From Marchantia polymorpha subsp. ruderalis (lineage: Eukaryota; Streptophyta; Marchantiopsida; Marchantiales; Marchantiaceae): a stretch of 64,000 bases of DNA. This document shows positions 49,960-64,000 of this stretch, piece by piece; positions within the stretch are counted from its first letter, which is position 1, and each line of letters opens with the position of its first letter. The notes below the pieces were generated by a model. That model was not told where the DNA came from. It saw nothing but the letters and a program-made list of their open reading frames with translations, and did not search any database. The stretch lies in assembly GCA_037833965.1 (NCBI GenBank), contig AP031357.1:15210001-15274000 (forward strand), written 5' to 3'. The translations under genes and the position numbers were made by a program.

Positions 49960-50412
49960 CTGCAAGAATCTACCCGCTGCAACTGCCCATCTCGTGTCCG
50001 CTTACGTATTCACATGTGTGATTAGTCAGATGATCACTCACTCCACGATCGCTACGCGTCTGGCGTATTCTTTGCGTGCTATGTGTCTTGCTCACATTGT
50101 GTCATTAGCCTTCAAGTCTTGCCCGTGCCTACGTGGCTTGCCCAAGCATATGTGTTATGCATGCGCGTGCTATCTGCACTTACGTGTTGTAATGCATGTG
50201 CCATCCATGTCTATATGTTCTCTTGCTCATGCTGTCTTGCTAGGTGTCCGCTCGCAATTTGTTTCATCCGTACCGCACTTCATACGCGCCTCGTGTTCGT
50301 CACGTGTCAGCCTGTCGCAAGTCCTAGGGGTTGATGTGGCACCGCGATGTCAACGTGACATCTACGTTTGTATGACGTGGAGTCTCGCAAGTGTGACAAG
50401 TTGACGTGAGGA
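49960..50412. other. GC-rich, internally repetitive insert in AT-rich DNA
   Basis: A sharply bounded ~450 bp block is rich in CGTG, GCGTGCTATGTG and CTTGCxCA words with loose internal repetition. A 178-codon Cys/Ser-rich plus-strand open frame (49868-50404) crosses it, but the frame follows the composition and has no family signature. The block ends at the nested LTR A. It may be leader sequence of copia 2 or a separate insertion. Confidence 0.4.
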
Positions 50413-50420
50413 GAAAGATG

Positions 50421-51213
50421 TGTAATATAGGAACTTTTTTTTGTATGTGTGAAGTAGTTGTTAGAAGAAGTGAATGAATACATAACGGTAAGTTTATTAT
50501 AACTAAATCTAGTTATTATGTCTATATTTGATTGAATAATTAGAGTAGCTTTAGAAATTGTGAGTGAGCTCTGCTCTTTTGTCTCTTGAAAAATTTAACT
50601 TTCAAGAAAAAAGATTTTTGATTATATGATTAATTTTGATTGGTTTAATTAAGTAATTGAAATTTTATTGATTAAACTAGATCCAAAAGTTGACTTAGTG
50701 TTAAGTGGAAGTTTAGAAGTTTGAAAGTCTCAAATGACATGTAGCACCTCAATTTAGGAATTATGAAACTTCTAGAATGTTTAGTTAGACCAATGGCATC
50801 TTGCCACGTATTGAAAATTAGTCCAACCTAGTATAGTTTATATTTTAAATAGTAAGTTAAATAATGACTACCATTTGTTATTATCGTAATTTCTCAAATA
50901 ACTAAAGTAGAGAGTTGGAGAATAAAACTCTCCAACTCTCTACTTTAGTTATTTGAGAAATTAAGATAATAACAAATGGTAGTCATTATTTAACTTACTA
51001 TTTAGAGAGTTCATTGTGTGAATATTTGTTTCATCAATATAAGGCAAAGCTACACTATCATCATATGTGATTGATTGGAGTAATAGACTGAGAGTTTGTG
51101 TGAGAAGTTGTTTAAGAAGTGTACCAATTGAAAAATCTTTACATTCTAAAACCATGATATACTGCCAAAACTTTATCCAAAATAAACATGAGTGAGAATA
51201 AGCCTGGCAGTCA
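50421..51213 (+). mobile_element. Solo LTR, family A, older copy nested in copia fossil 2
   Basis: It is co-linear with the 32157-32927 LTR from TGTAATATAGGAAC to AGCCTGGCAGTCA, with shared words ATGTCTATA, GATTGGTTT, AAATGACATGT, ACCATTTGTTA and GAGTGAGAAT. It is much more diverged (perhaps 25% by eye) and carries an inverted duplication (50846-51004). No clear target duplication remains. Confidence 0.8.
50846..51004. repeat. 76 bp inverted duplication with 7 nt spacer
   Basis: The left arm 50846-50921 and right arm 50929-51004 are reverse complements with one mismatch, spacer ATAAAAC. The other two LTR A copies have only the left-arm sequence at this place, so the right arm is a derived, inverted copy made within this LTR. 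Confidence 0.95.
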
Positions 51214-51682
51214 CAACCCGTGGGGATGGCAACAAGTCGCGTTGTGCAATGCATCACGGCGCACGCTGCTGTTTGCCCGCTAGATTCTGCGGTCCAAATT
51301 TGTCTTCCACCTTCAAATGAGATTTGTCGAAGAAATGACTCGTAATTTTCCCAACCATCTCGGCTACGAGATGTGCTTTATCTGGCTACTTTTGTAAACA
51401 AACAGAAACAAGCTTTGATATCATTTGTAAGCATATAATTGAGAAACAATAAAACATAGTGATAGTAAAAGAACTCACAAGTACACACGATGCCAAGAGA
51501 ACAAGGTTCAACCAGAGCTTAGTAAGAACATGTGATTGATAATTCAGGAAAATGGTTTGCAATTTATAAGTTGCGAGATTCAATATTCCAAGTTAGACAC
51601 TTGCTAGCTAAACTTAATTAGCCATTCACAATTCCAAAAGAAGATTTAAGCTCAACACAAGTGCTATTTTCCCATATAAAAA

Positions 51683-51685
<3 letters not shown>

Positions 51686-51714
<29 letters not shown>
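51686..51714. repeat. (AT)n microsatellite
   Basis: About 14 perfect TA units near the outer end of the right LTR region of copia 2. Confidence 0.9.
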
Positions 51715-51720
<6 letters not shown>

Positions 51721-51729
51721 CTCTGTGTG

Positions 51730-53190
51730 AATCTATTTCCGATTCCACAATTTACTTAATGTGATACATATTAACATTTTTTACCAACAAATACTTACAC
51801 AACTTGATGCAGTCATTGATACATGTATAAGTAGATTGAAGTTTTTTTTTCAACAAATGAGTTGAGTTTTGCAACTAACTATCTCATATTCTCATGTGTA
51901 ATCAATATCAGGAGTTGGCAAAAAAATTAAGAATTTAAACTTGAAAAAAAATGTTCCTTTATGTACTTCAAGGGTATATAACAAAATGAAATAGTTTGCG
52001 TGACTTGTTAGCATATAAAATGGAGTAATACAGAACTAAAAGTACAATAAATTGCAATATTCTTCAAATCTTATCTTTAGATTTTATTAAGTATAAGAGT
52101 GAAGTATTTCTTTGACTGAATATCGTCATTTGACTTTCACTTTCTCCTCATAAGACTCATTGTTTACTTATGCTCATACCTTGTGTCGGTATAGAAGCAA
52201 GAGTAGATAACTTTTAACATAGTGAACAATTATTATATACTTCCTTTTGGAATCCCTAACTATCAAGTTACAGATATTTGAAACGTTTTATTCCATGTGC
52301 TGTATACAACCCTTCCTGAAATGTAGAAATTGATTGATATTTGGTAACACATATGAATCTAATTTTGGAGTGAAAGCACAACGTCATATTTACCTTGCAA
52401 TTATTCGTTGCAAGGTAAGATATGCACGCTCTCAAACTAGTATCCACAGTTATCGAAGTGCAGTGTATATAATCCACAAGTTTTTCACCGTACTTCAGAA
52501 AGAATGATAATAATGAAAGATGGTGACTCTAGGTCAGGATTTAAGAACTTGTTCCAACAGTAAAGCTACATGATGACCAAGAAATTAGGCTTGTTAATCT
52601 TCCTCAGCTGCGTTATATACTACTTATAAATATGACTCTCGGCTATTCTCTATGTCTTGCTCTATGTAATGGCTCTGAGAATAATTTCAGACAAGAGTTC
52701 AAATAATAGGAATAACCGATAATGTAAGCTTTCGCCGGCAATCCTACTGTTGAGAAACATCAGCCGAAATCTAAAGCTCTGTCGGAGGCACTCGGATTGA
52801 CAGAATTATGCAATCAAATTGATAAACCTAAACTGCTCACCCACAGAAGGAACAAGCAGCAAATCCACTTTAATAGGTATGCGCAAGTTGTTGCGAGGTT
52901 GATCACGCACTACTGGAGTATACGAAAGAGCACTAAAAACTGCGACTGTCGGGCTTTCTTCCCTAGACAGCTCTATCTGTTTTCTGCCTCACCTCTCTGT
53001 GAACTGTCAATTTGGACCCATCTCAATGCTTTCCTCTTCAGGGCTTAGTTGGTCTACCAAGTGTCTGTTTGATATGTCGTCAGAAGCCTTATTTTTCTGA
53101 TGTATGCTGCTTTCGGCTTGGATTTGAACTCCTACTCTTTCTGTATCCGGCGGTTTCGGTTGCTTGGTCTTCAGCTTCGTACTTAGACTT
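51730..53190. other. Intergenic DNA, nothing recognised
   Basis: AT-rich to 52.5 kb and then mixed composition. A 10 bp inverted repeat (TACCTTGCAA, 52391-52417) is the only structure seen. No supported gene. Confidence 0.4.
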
Positions 53191-53253
53191 GCTGGAGATT
53201 CTTCGTGTTTTACGCTTTTAAATTAAAAGCGTAAAACACGAAGAATCTCCAGC
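53191..53253. repeat. 63 bp perfect palindrome (31 bp arms, 1 nt centre)
   Basis: GCTGGAGATTCTTCGTGTTT-TACGCTTTTAA, a single A, then the exact reverse complement. It is too perfect for an old transposon end and has no target duplication, so it is probably a fold-back duplication or an assembly or library artefact. Confidence 0.95.
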
Positions 53254-56796
<3,543 letters not shown>

Positions 56797-56819
56797 GCAA
56801 GGGCACCTAACAACGATCC

Positions 56820-57305
56820 ATGAGACCTTCAACTCTTTTAGTCATTGATTTGTCTAATGCCTGTAGACTTTCATCTCCACAGGCCAAATCATACCTTCGC
56901 CCATCTCTTGTGGGAATAAAAGCCAGACTGGAGAGAACTGATTACGACGAGGTTAAATTGGTTTTCCAGTTTCCCATGTCCACCCATGTTCAGCATCAAG
57001 AAGGCGGTGGGTACGGCGATGTAGCAGTGTGATTATACAAGAGCAACTACCTGCGAGGATTTCTAGATTGAATATTCCCAAGAACATGTCATGGAAAAAA
57101 CTTTGTCTCATGCAACCAGGATTGGGCTGTCAAGATACTCAAACTTAGAACAAGATCACGAACTTGGAGTGAGAGACAGAGACCTGCTAAACACATTTCA
57201 GACCATTAAACAGCTCCGAACGATCTTCTCCTCTTTTGATATTTTCCCAACTTTACTTTCAGTCACTCAGATGCAGTGCCAGTATTGTGTTTTTTTGAAA
57301 TTGTG
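56820..57305 (+). other. Exon-like open frames, unrecognised
   Basis: Two neighbouring plus-strand frames (56820-57032, ending TGA, and 57091-57305) have balanced amino-acid use (for example SLVGIKARLERTDYDEVKLV and LEQDHELGVRDRDLLNTFQT). They are unlike the repeat-driven frames nearby. No domain is recognised and splice joins are not obvious. They could be chance or worn exons. Confidence 0.15.
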
Positions 57306-57437
57306 AGCGTTAGTGATATTACTTTCTGACTTTAGAGAACTACATATCCTTCAGGATTTAAAAATAAAATGATGCTAGCCTGTTTTAGCAACTGAATCAG
57401 GGTTCCAATTACGGAGTACAAAGATAGTGCGTGAGCT

Positions 57438-57530
57438 TTGCTCATGCATCGACTGCAAGTAGAGAAAGAGCTAGACGCCATGGCGGAGAACGTCGACCTC
57501 GATCAGCAGAGGGTCAGAAGTCTAAAAATA
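57438..57530 (+). other. Exon-like segment, unrecognised
   Basis: The short, locally GC-richer stretch reads LQVEKELDAMAENVDLDQQR, a charged helix-like sequence, before composition changes near 57527 (CAGAAG, a possible splice boundary). No family is assigned. It is too short to judge alone. Confidence 0.15.
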
Positions 57531-57701
57531 GACTGGCTTTTTGTAAATTTGAATCACAACAGTTTCTTAAAATTAAATCGTACCGATCACACGTTTGATT
57601 CCATGAAAACACATCAAAAAAAGGACGTATACATCTCTCGAGTTGGGCAATGTTTGATCTGTTTGATGTCTGCTGATTTGAATACAAATGCATCAAAATG
57701 A

Positions 57702-59434
57702 GATTCCATATGTAAGACAGATGATTTTACCGTATCTACAGAGTTGTTGGCATGATACAACATTAAGGCAGTGCGCTTTTATGCATAACGTACCTCATCA
57801 GCTTGGACCACATGAGTTCAGGTGTTTATAATCTGAGCACCATTGTCCTCAGCCATTTCAATGGATGACATTACCAAGTACGTCCTTCGCGTTAGAGTTA
57901 TCACCCTCTGCCATCCACAACATTAGAAAAATTCAGGAACTCATTTTCGGGACCCTTTCTTTGATAGCCTCCGGATATCAATTACAGAACACAGACAGCT
58001 TTGTATTTTCACTGTAGGCCATTGGTACCATAGCTTGAGGTAAAATCCAAGACAAGGGCCATTGCCATCCGTGTCCTGCGGGTTTTCAGAATATCTGGAC
58101 ATATCATCTTGTACACGCGCAAGCAACCCAAAGAAGCTAATTGTATGGCATCTAATAAAGTTAACATGCACCTTCATCCCGACGGGTTCTGAACAGAAAA
58201 GGCTCCATGAGGAAATTGCGTCCGAAGTGGTTATCACTTTCCTTCTCCCTCGAGATTTAACGGATCTCCTGAGATAAGCATCTTCATTCTGTTAGCACGG
58301 ATGTTCGCACAAATTTGGCACTGTTATGATGGCCCCAGCTACAGCTGATATGAAGAGCGGGTCAATGAGTGGTTCTGCACATACAGAATGAAGATAACAC
58401 TCTGTCACTCATTTTCAGGCAAAAAAAATCTGGAGCAATATTTGCCTCAGCAAAGCCAACAATTAGTCAGAGCATGAAGTTGCCACTCACTTGGCCCTTG
58501 ATGTTAAGGTTCTCTCTGGATAACACAACGTACTACTTTCCAGACATCCATCTGCTAAGTCTCATCACATGTGTGTCTAAACCATAAGCTACAGTTGAGA
58601 AGAAAGGTCCATGACAGTGTTCAAGGCAGTTTTTCAAAAAACTTCTACGTAACCCTAGTCTCCTGAAACTGAACTCCATCATGACGAAGGGACGACTGTC
58701 CCTTGCTCACAGCTCACAAGATCAAATGCACATCTTAAGAAGAAGTTTGTAAGCTGATTATTTGCATTTTCACCTGGTAAGGGCCAATGACGCTAGTAAA
58801 GCGTGAACCTTATACGTGGCTTCCGGGTAAGCGGAACACTATTAGAGCGCCTGTGTCCTCCAGCTTCAGCCTGCTTAAAACCGTCTGAAATAAACAATGT
58901 GACGTGCGCCTGCTTGTCGGCTCAGCATATCGGTATTATGTTTCGGGCGCGGTGCCACCTTATGGGATAAGCACATAAGCCATGAGGACTTACTTGCCTT
59001 CACTGAAGCCATCTAAGAAATCAGACGAATATCAGCAGTCCCTGATTTCTCAATAGTCTGAGGACTCTAATCCTACCCATGAGATAGTCATCAGTGCGTA
59101 GGATTTTTCTCCCTTGCCTGCAGGTGGTACTGCTCTACACTGATGAGAGCCCTGATTTCAAGTAGCTAATCAGTGACAAGAGTCTATACGGTGACCAGCA
59201 AAAGCGATGTGGTAATACTTGATGTATGAGTGTACTGGATTCTGGATAAATTTGATTACCTTCAGGAAATTATGATAAAGTTGCTGACTCTACGAAATAA
59301 TATGTTTGGACTGACGAAACTGCGGATTTCAACTGGAGAGGTTGGAAACAAGAATGTCAACAGATGTAAACACATTTGATGAGAGAGAGAAAAAATTCTT
59401 GAGAGTAAAGATTTTTGAATGTGAGGACATATAA
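57702..59434. other. Intergenic DNA, nothing secure
   Basis: Mixed composition. Open frames at 57941-58237 (minus) and 58369-58587 (plus) have no secure match. I see no RNA gene, repeat array or transposon end. Confidence 0.35.
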
Positions 59435-59523
59435 ATGGAGATGCATTATTCCGAACGTGAACCAAGTTCATTGACAGCCTGTCGTAGGCAAAAGGTACAC
59501 AAATTTGTATACAGCTACGCACA

Positions 59524-59919
59524 GTGCGATATTTTCCTCAAACTCAAAGGTCCTCAAGAATGGAATTTTCTCGCGTTAAATCGCTCTCACAATCGTTTCA
59601 CGTTGTTCATGCTCGCAAGATCAGATGTAATGGAAAAGGACCTGCGCTGTGGAGTCATGTAAGAGACATGTCCGTATGTTTGTGGCCGATTCCTGGCTCT
59701 GAATATGGATATAAACTATTTCGCGACATCGTGATAAAGCTCCGAAGTTGTCCAGATTTGCTGATCAAAATCGAAGCGAACTTGAGGAAGAGCGTCGGCG
59801 CTCCATTCGATCATTTTCCATATTTTCCGCGGGATTCAAGAACTTGCGCCTGTATCAACGCCACAACCGAAACTTTGGCAAAGGACAGATCGGAGAATCC
59901 CTGTCGTGGAGCCGGATGA
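59524..59919 (+). other. Open frame of ~131 codons, unrecognised
   Basis: The frame has no ATG at its upstream end (it is open from a GTG). The first Met within it is at about 59560. Its composition is balanced, and the middle reads WSHVRDMSVCLWPIPGSEYG and then IVIKLRSCPDLLIKIEANLR. A second frame overlaps it (59748-60023). Local GC is higher than the AT-rich DNA that follows. It may be a worn exon or chance. Confidence 0.15.
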
Positions 59920-60023
59920 TAAGCGATCCAATTCAAATTCAAATTCATTGTACAATTTTCAAGCCGCACCTAAGAATTGAACGAGAATGTCAAACCCCAC
60001 CGTCTATCTACATGAAACAGTAA

Positions 60024-63000
60024 AGGTTCCCACCTCTACTACGAATAAGTTAATAGTAATCATCAAACCCCTTATGACTTCCCACCATGTTAAGCATACA
60101 TCTTCAGCTCTCAGAAGAAACTAAATTTTCTTAACGAATTGTAAGACGGGTATGTTTCACAGGATATATGATAAAAATAAGTAATGAAAATGCTCGAAAT
60201 CGAGTCTTAGATTTGAGATATGCCTAATGGCAAAGCAGAAGAGATACTAAACGAAAGAAGGGGTGAAGTAAATGATGGAAAGATCTTACCAAGTCATACA
60301 AAGAAGAAATGAAACAGAAATTTCTCACTTTTGTGAATCATGGAATTAGGCTACAAAATTTTCACAATCAGATATTTATCATCCACTAACTACTATTTTA
60401 AAATAATCCACATCAAAAAGTCTCCAAAGAAGTAAAACATCCGAAAATTCATCCTATAACGTGGTACTTAATCAAATGATTGTAGCGATGGAAAATGTTC
60501 TTTATATATTGGATATCTTGAACAATAAGCTAAAAAGGTGATACTTTAGTGCATTTCCTCACTACATATTCAAGTCTGCATCCATAACTCTATAAATTCT
60601 AATATTATATAAAGAAAAATTCCAAAACTCCTCATTCACCAATTCTTGAATACTGTTTCTATATCAATTTCACTCAACATCTATTTAAAAAAATAAAATC
60701 ACTATATAGAATTGTAGTGCTAACATTTATCTGAGTAAATTTAGACAAATCTAGTTGAAATCAATTTTACTCTCTTTAAACTGTAATTGAAAAAGGGAAA
60801 TACTTTTTCTTCATATATCATGAATTTGTTAGTTACTTATGAACCAAATCATTTTCTTAATTATAACAGTGGTATGTGCACCTATCATTTTCTCCTCGAG
60901 AAACTCAGAAAAGAATCTCATACATATACTTACGTTGTTAGGGTATATGGCAATTTGCAAAACATTTATGCTACGTTATTTCTATCGTGCAATCCTACAC
61001 TAAACTTCAAGATGCACACCCAAAAATTATCAAAATTAATTCTGGACTTCTAACTCATTCTCTTTGTCTCAAATGGTTATTTTGTGATAAATTTGATAGC
61101 AAATAGATTTTTTCACCCCGTCTTATCATGCAAAAACGTTGCTATAGTGTACGATCGTCAATAAAATTTGTAAACGATCACATGAGAATCTGAGTGCATA
61201 CTTTGATTAATAACTACGAGCTCGCCAGTGATGTAAAGATATTTAAGTAAGATGACATCTCATATTGATGCATTTCATTTCATGCATTAGCATTTCACTT
61301 ACCTTTTTTCCATATATCAGACATTAAAAGAAGTAAGTAACATGCAATATTCTGCAACTTGGTAAGATGAAGTGACTTATATTACACCTTGCCCCAAAGA
61401 GTTGTTTGAAAAAATTTAGAATCCTATTAAGGATTTTTACCGAATAGAATTTTATGGAAAAAATTTTCCATACATTTTTTTTCCATTTTCCATAACACAT
61501 TTCAAAGATTTTACTACATTACTCTTTTACTCATAGATTAAACCAACAGCTACTTTTCCTCAATATGAAATCAAAATACATAACACAGTACCACTGATGT
61601 TTTAGGATCTTAAACATGAATATACTTTAAAATTAAAAAAAACGGAATTGCAAATGCAGAAAAAATAGCGTTTACAAAGAGAACTAAGCAAACTAAGATC
61701 AAATCACCTGAAAGAAGAGGAATACATGCCCGAAGAGAAAAGAAACCTATAAACAATAATAAATAAAAGAGTTGAAAATATGATGAAAATAGAAATAAAT
61801 TATACATCTCAAGATGATACTATACAATAAACGGTTTTTGATGCCATGTATTATATATTACTTCATGAATTCCATATAACCAATTGGAGATGCGATCTTT
61901 TGAATAGCAAACAATCATACCGGCATGTCTCTGAGTTGTAATGTGATTGAAACAAAATATATATAAGTTAGTTGTAAATTCTCACAGACAGCCACAAAAA
62001 TAAACATCTTGCAATTTTATTTTATATGTTTTTCACGAATTCTATTCCTTGAGACTCTACGTCATACTAACTTTATACAATCCATGTTGTGTAAAGATAG
62101 TATGTACTTCATTCAGACTATGAGAATTTAGCAACAATCTGTTATAAGTAACCTGGTTGTCTACAGCAGCCGGTAAGCGACGTGCCGTGCGAATGGAAAA
62201 TCTGAATCAACTCGTGCAATCGGACCACAAATGCTAGACATTGGTCCTAATTCTTCAAGTATAACATGGATCGAAAAGAACTTAATATACTTGTCTGTCC
62301 TACAAACAAAGCCCGTTGTGCCTACAAAGCCCGTTGTACCTCACAATACTTATATAGATTCTAGTATGTATTTAAGAAATGGAAACGCCCTTGTGCTATG
62401 GGAAGTTATCTTATATATTCTGCATGTCATTATTTAATTAACGTGTACATATTCTAATTCTACAATAAGTACCTATCGACTTTGTCAACTTTTTAACTCA
62501 ATCACAACTTCATATCATACATTCGCAAGTAGAGAAAATTTGCTTGGATCAACATTGTACAACAGAGAGAAACAGTGGGTGTGGAAATTACATCATCGTT
62601 CTTACTTGTAAGTATTGTTACCGATTTAATATACCAAATGAAATCTATTGATGCCAGTTAGAAATCTATTAAATCTACCCGTGCCAGTTAGATCAGTAAC
62701 AAGAAAGAATATTTCTTGGACTGTGCTACCAATACTCCCCATACCACATCAATTCTTCTTGGAACAGAATGTTTATTTGGATACGTATACAGTTATTTCC
62801 TCATCCGGAAATCCTTATGGATTCTTTCAAATTTAGTGTACTGGCATATGTCCTGCGATCCACAGCATTTTGTAAGAGTTTACTACAGTTCCCATCGAGA
62901 AGAGGTAATCATGAAGATGGCGATTAGCATGATTAGAAACTTTGACTGTGCATTCAGATTGAGTAAAGCGATATAACTGTTGGCTGTACCAAGAGACCAA

Positions 63001-63860
63001 GGTACGTGGAGTCCAATTTACAACCTGCATCTTGTGTTTACGCGGAACGTGCAGTAATCCTAGATGTAGTATACTAATTTTTCTCCAAGATAATGGAGCT
63101 CAGGGTATGTGTTAAGGTTTGGGGGCGTTAAGGCAAGAGATGAATACGACGTCTAGTACACGTACGTAGGCTGTTCTCAGCAATAATTGTGTGTAAATAA
63201 TAACATACATGATGAAGTGCATTATCAATAAAGAAAATGCGGAAGAGGAAGAATGTTCAATAAATTGGAGATCACCTGTGTTTATTTATGATTCAAATGG
63301 TCAAAGCTCACTGAGTGGACTTCCATATGAGTGGTCCATTTTGCGGGTAGAGCGAGATGCATGCGTTAGCGTCTGTGAACTCGAAGTCACATCTCTTGTG
63401 ATCATACTTTTACAGGATACATAATAACTTCGACATCATAATAACTAGAGAACAATCATTCTCTTCTTAATCGGGAAACTCTCGAGCGTGTTATGTAAGG
63501 CCTGTATATGTACCTTCAAGAAGGGGTGTTCATGTTCAGTTACATGACGTCCAAGCTAACGTACAAAGCAACAGGCAAAAGGCAATACAATCTGATGTAA
63601 CGAAAAACTGCAGTAGTAATGATGACTTCAACACAAAAGAAACTGGAGATCACTTCTTTTATACCTCATCACGTACAAGAAATTATCAAAAAAGCACATA
63701 CTTGCTACTGTCCCTGTACCCGGAGAGATCGAGGCGTAACACTGATTTTAGTGACGGCAAAGCTAGAGTCCTTCCATAGTGACCAGTACTGGGCATTTCA
63801 CTGCATGTCTTATAGTAGCGTTTGTAAGTCATGCGCTGCAAGAGCAATCTATGTACTTTC
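60024..63860. other. AT-rich intergenic DNA, nothing recognised
   Basis: About 65-70% A+T with short open frames only and small inverted words (TATGGAAAA..TTTTCCATA near 61453-61471). No gene, RNA gene or element ends were found. Confidence 0.4.
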
Positions 63861-63881
63861 GGGGGGGGGGGGAAGGGGGGG
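63861..63881. repeat. G homopolymer tract with one AA interruption
   Basis: G12, AA, then G7. Such tracts are prone to sequencing and assembly error. Confidence 0.9.
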
Positions 63882-64000
63882 TTGATTTCACTCGAATTTG
63901 AGCAGCACAATCATGTCTCGTTCACTTGTTGGTAACCCTGAGGAAACCAACCAGAATGAGGAGAATTAAGTCGCAGAAGATCATGAGACAAAGAGTACTT

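Larger units (their letters stand above)
45293..51720 (-). mobile_element. Ty1/Copia retrotransposon fossil 2 (broken), with a nested solo LTR
   Basis: LTR starts at both ends read TGTAARCATATAA (45293 and 51426) and share the following words (ATAAAACA, AGTGA, CCAAGA-AAC, GGTTCA-C). A primer-binding site, complement of AAGCTTTGATATCA (51411-51424), abuts the right LTR, as expected for a minus-strand copia element. Inside, on the minus strand, are a CCHC knuckle (KCGKSGHIKKYC, about 49030-49065), integrase (YKEILEYIHSDVWGHSPV, about 48270-48330), reverse transcriptase (about 46900-46990) and RNase H (NLMYLMLCARSD, about 46490-46530). It is a fossil with many breaks. A solo LTR A (50421-51213) is nested in its 5' part. 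LTR inner ends are not resolved. Confidence 0.75.

Noticed and set aside
49868-50404. 178-codon Cys/Ser-rich open frame
   Set aside because: It follows the GC-rich repetitive block, lies within the copia 2 fossil on the opposite strand and has no domain signature.
58369-58587. Plus-strand 72-codon frame with a protein-like centre
   Set aside because: No secure family match, and a competing interpretation on the opposite strand is equally weak.

Overview
The window looks like nuclear DNA of a land plant. It carries a three-exon SABATH-family carboxyl methyltransferase gene, plant-type Ty3/Gypsy and Ty1/Copia retrotransposon fossils, and very large intergenic spaces. The short introns, the alanine-coding GCT runs and the many GA/CT, GGCA and AGT microsatellites would fit a bryophyte (liverwort-like) genome, but the species is inference only. 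No bacterial operons, rRNA, tRNA or CRISPR arrays were seen.

Layout. 1-22 kb: relatively GC-rich and microsatellite-dense, with a diverged ~350 bp direct duplication (150-507 / 850-1200), a 145 bp tandem duplication (2758-3047), a GC-rich stem-loop (3955-3991), two abutting perfect palindromes (6848-6883), one weak secreted-protein candidate (10469-10912, minus) and the only confident host gene, the SABATH methyltransferase (14496-16499, plus). G-run and C-run tracts follow the gene (17.1-20.2 kb). 22-26.5 kb: very AT-rich, with a short, badly worn Ty3 trace.

26.5-51.8 kb: a nested retrotransposon graveyard. Ty3 fossil A (minus, about 28.2-34.2 kb) holds two solo LTRs of one family (A) in opposite orientations (28723-29494 with a GGCA target duplication, and 32157-32927). 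Ty3 fossil B (plus, about 37.7-40.5 kb) ends in LTR B (40149-40536), and a second LTR B lies at 26658-27078. Copia fossil 1 (minus, about 40.5-43.3 kb) and copia fossil 2 (minus, about 45.3-51.7 kb) follow. Copia 2 has recognisable primer-binding and LTR starts and holds a third, older solo LTR A (50421-51213). Between Ty3 A and Ty3 B is a small non-TE island (35-37.7 kb) with an intact minus-strand reading frame for a dihydroneopterin aldolase (FolB)-like protein, in which two of the four known catalytic positions are changed.

51.8-64 kb: ordinary-looking plant intergenic DNA with a 108 bp (TC)n tract, a 63 bp perfect palindrome (53191-53253) and some weak exon-like open frames that I could not identify.

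The two recognisable host proteins (SABATH methyltransferase and FolB-like) have no evident functional link. The most distinctive structural signal is an excess of perfect or near-perfect inverted duplications with tiny spacers (0-7 nt), concentrated in the AT-rich and transposon-rich half. This suggests recurrent fold-back or template-switch duplication. The FolB-like island is the most interesting coding observation.
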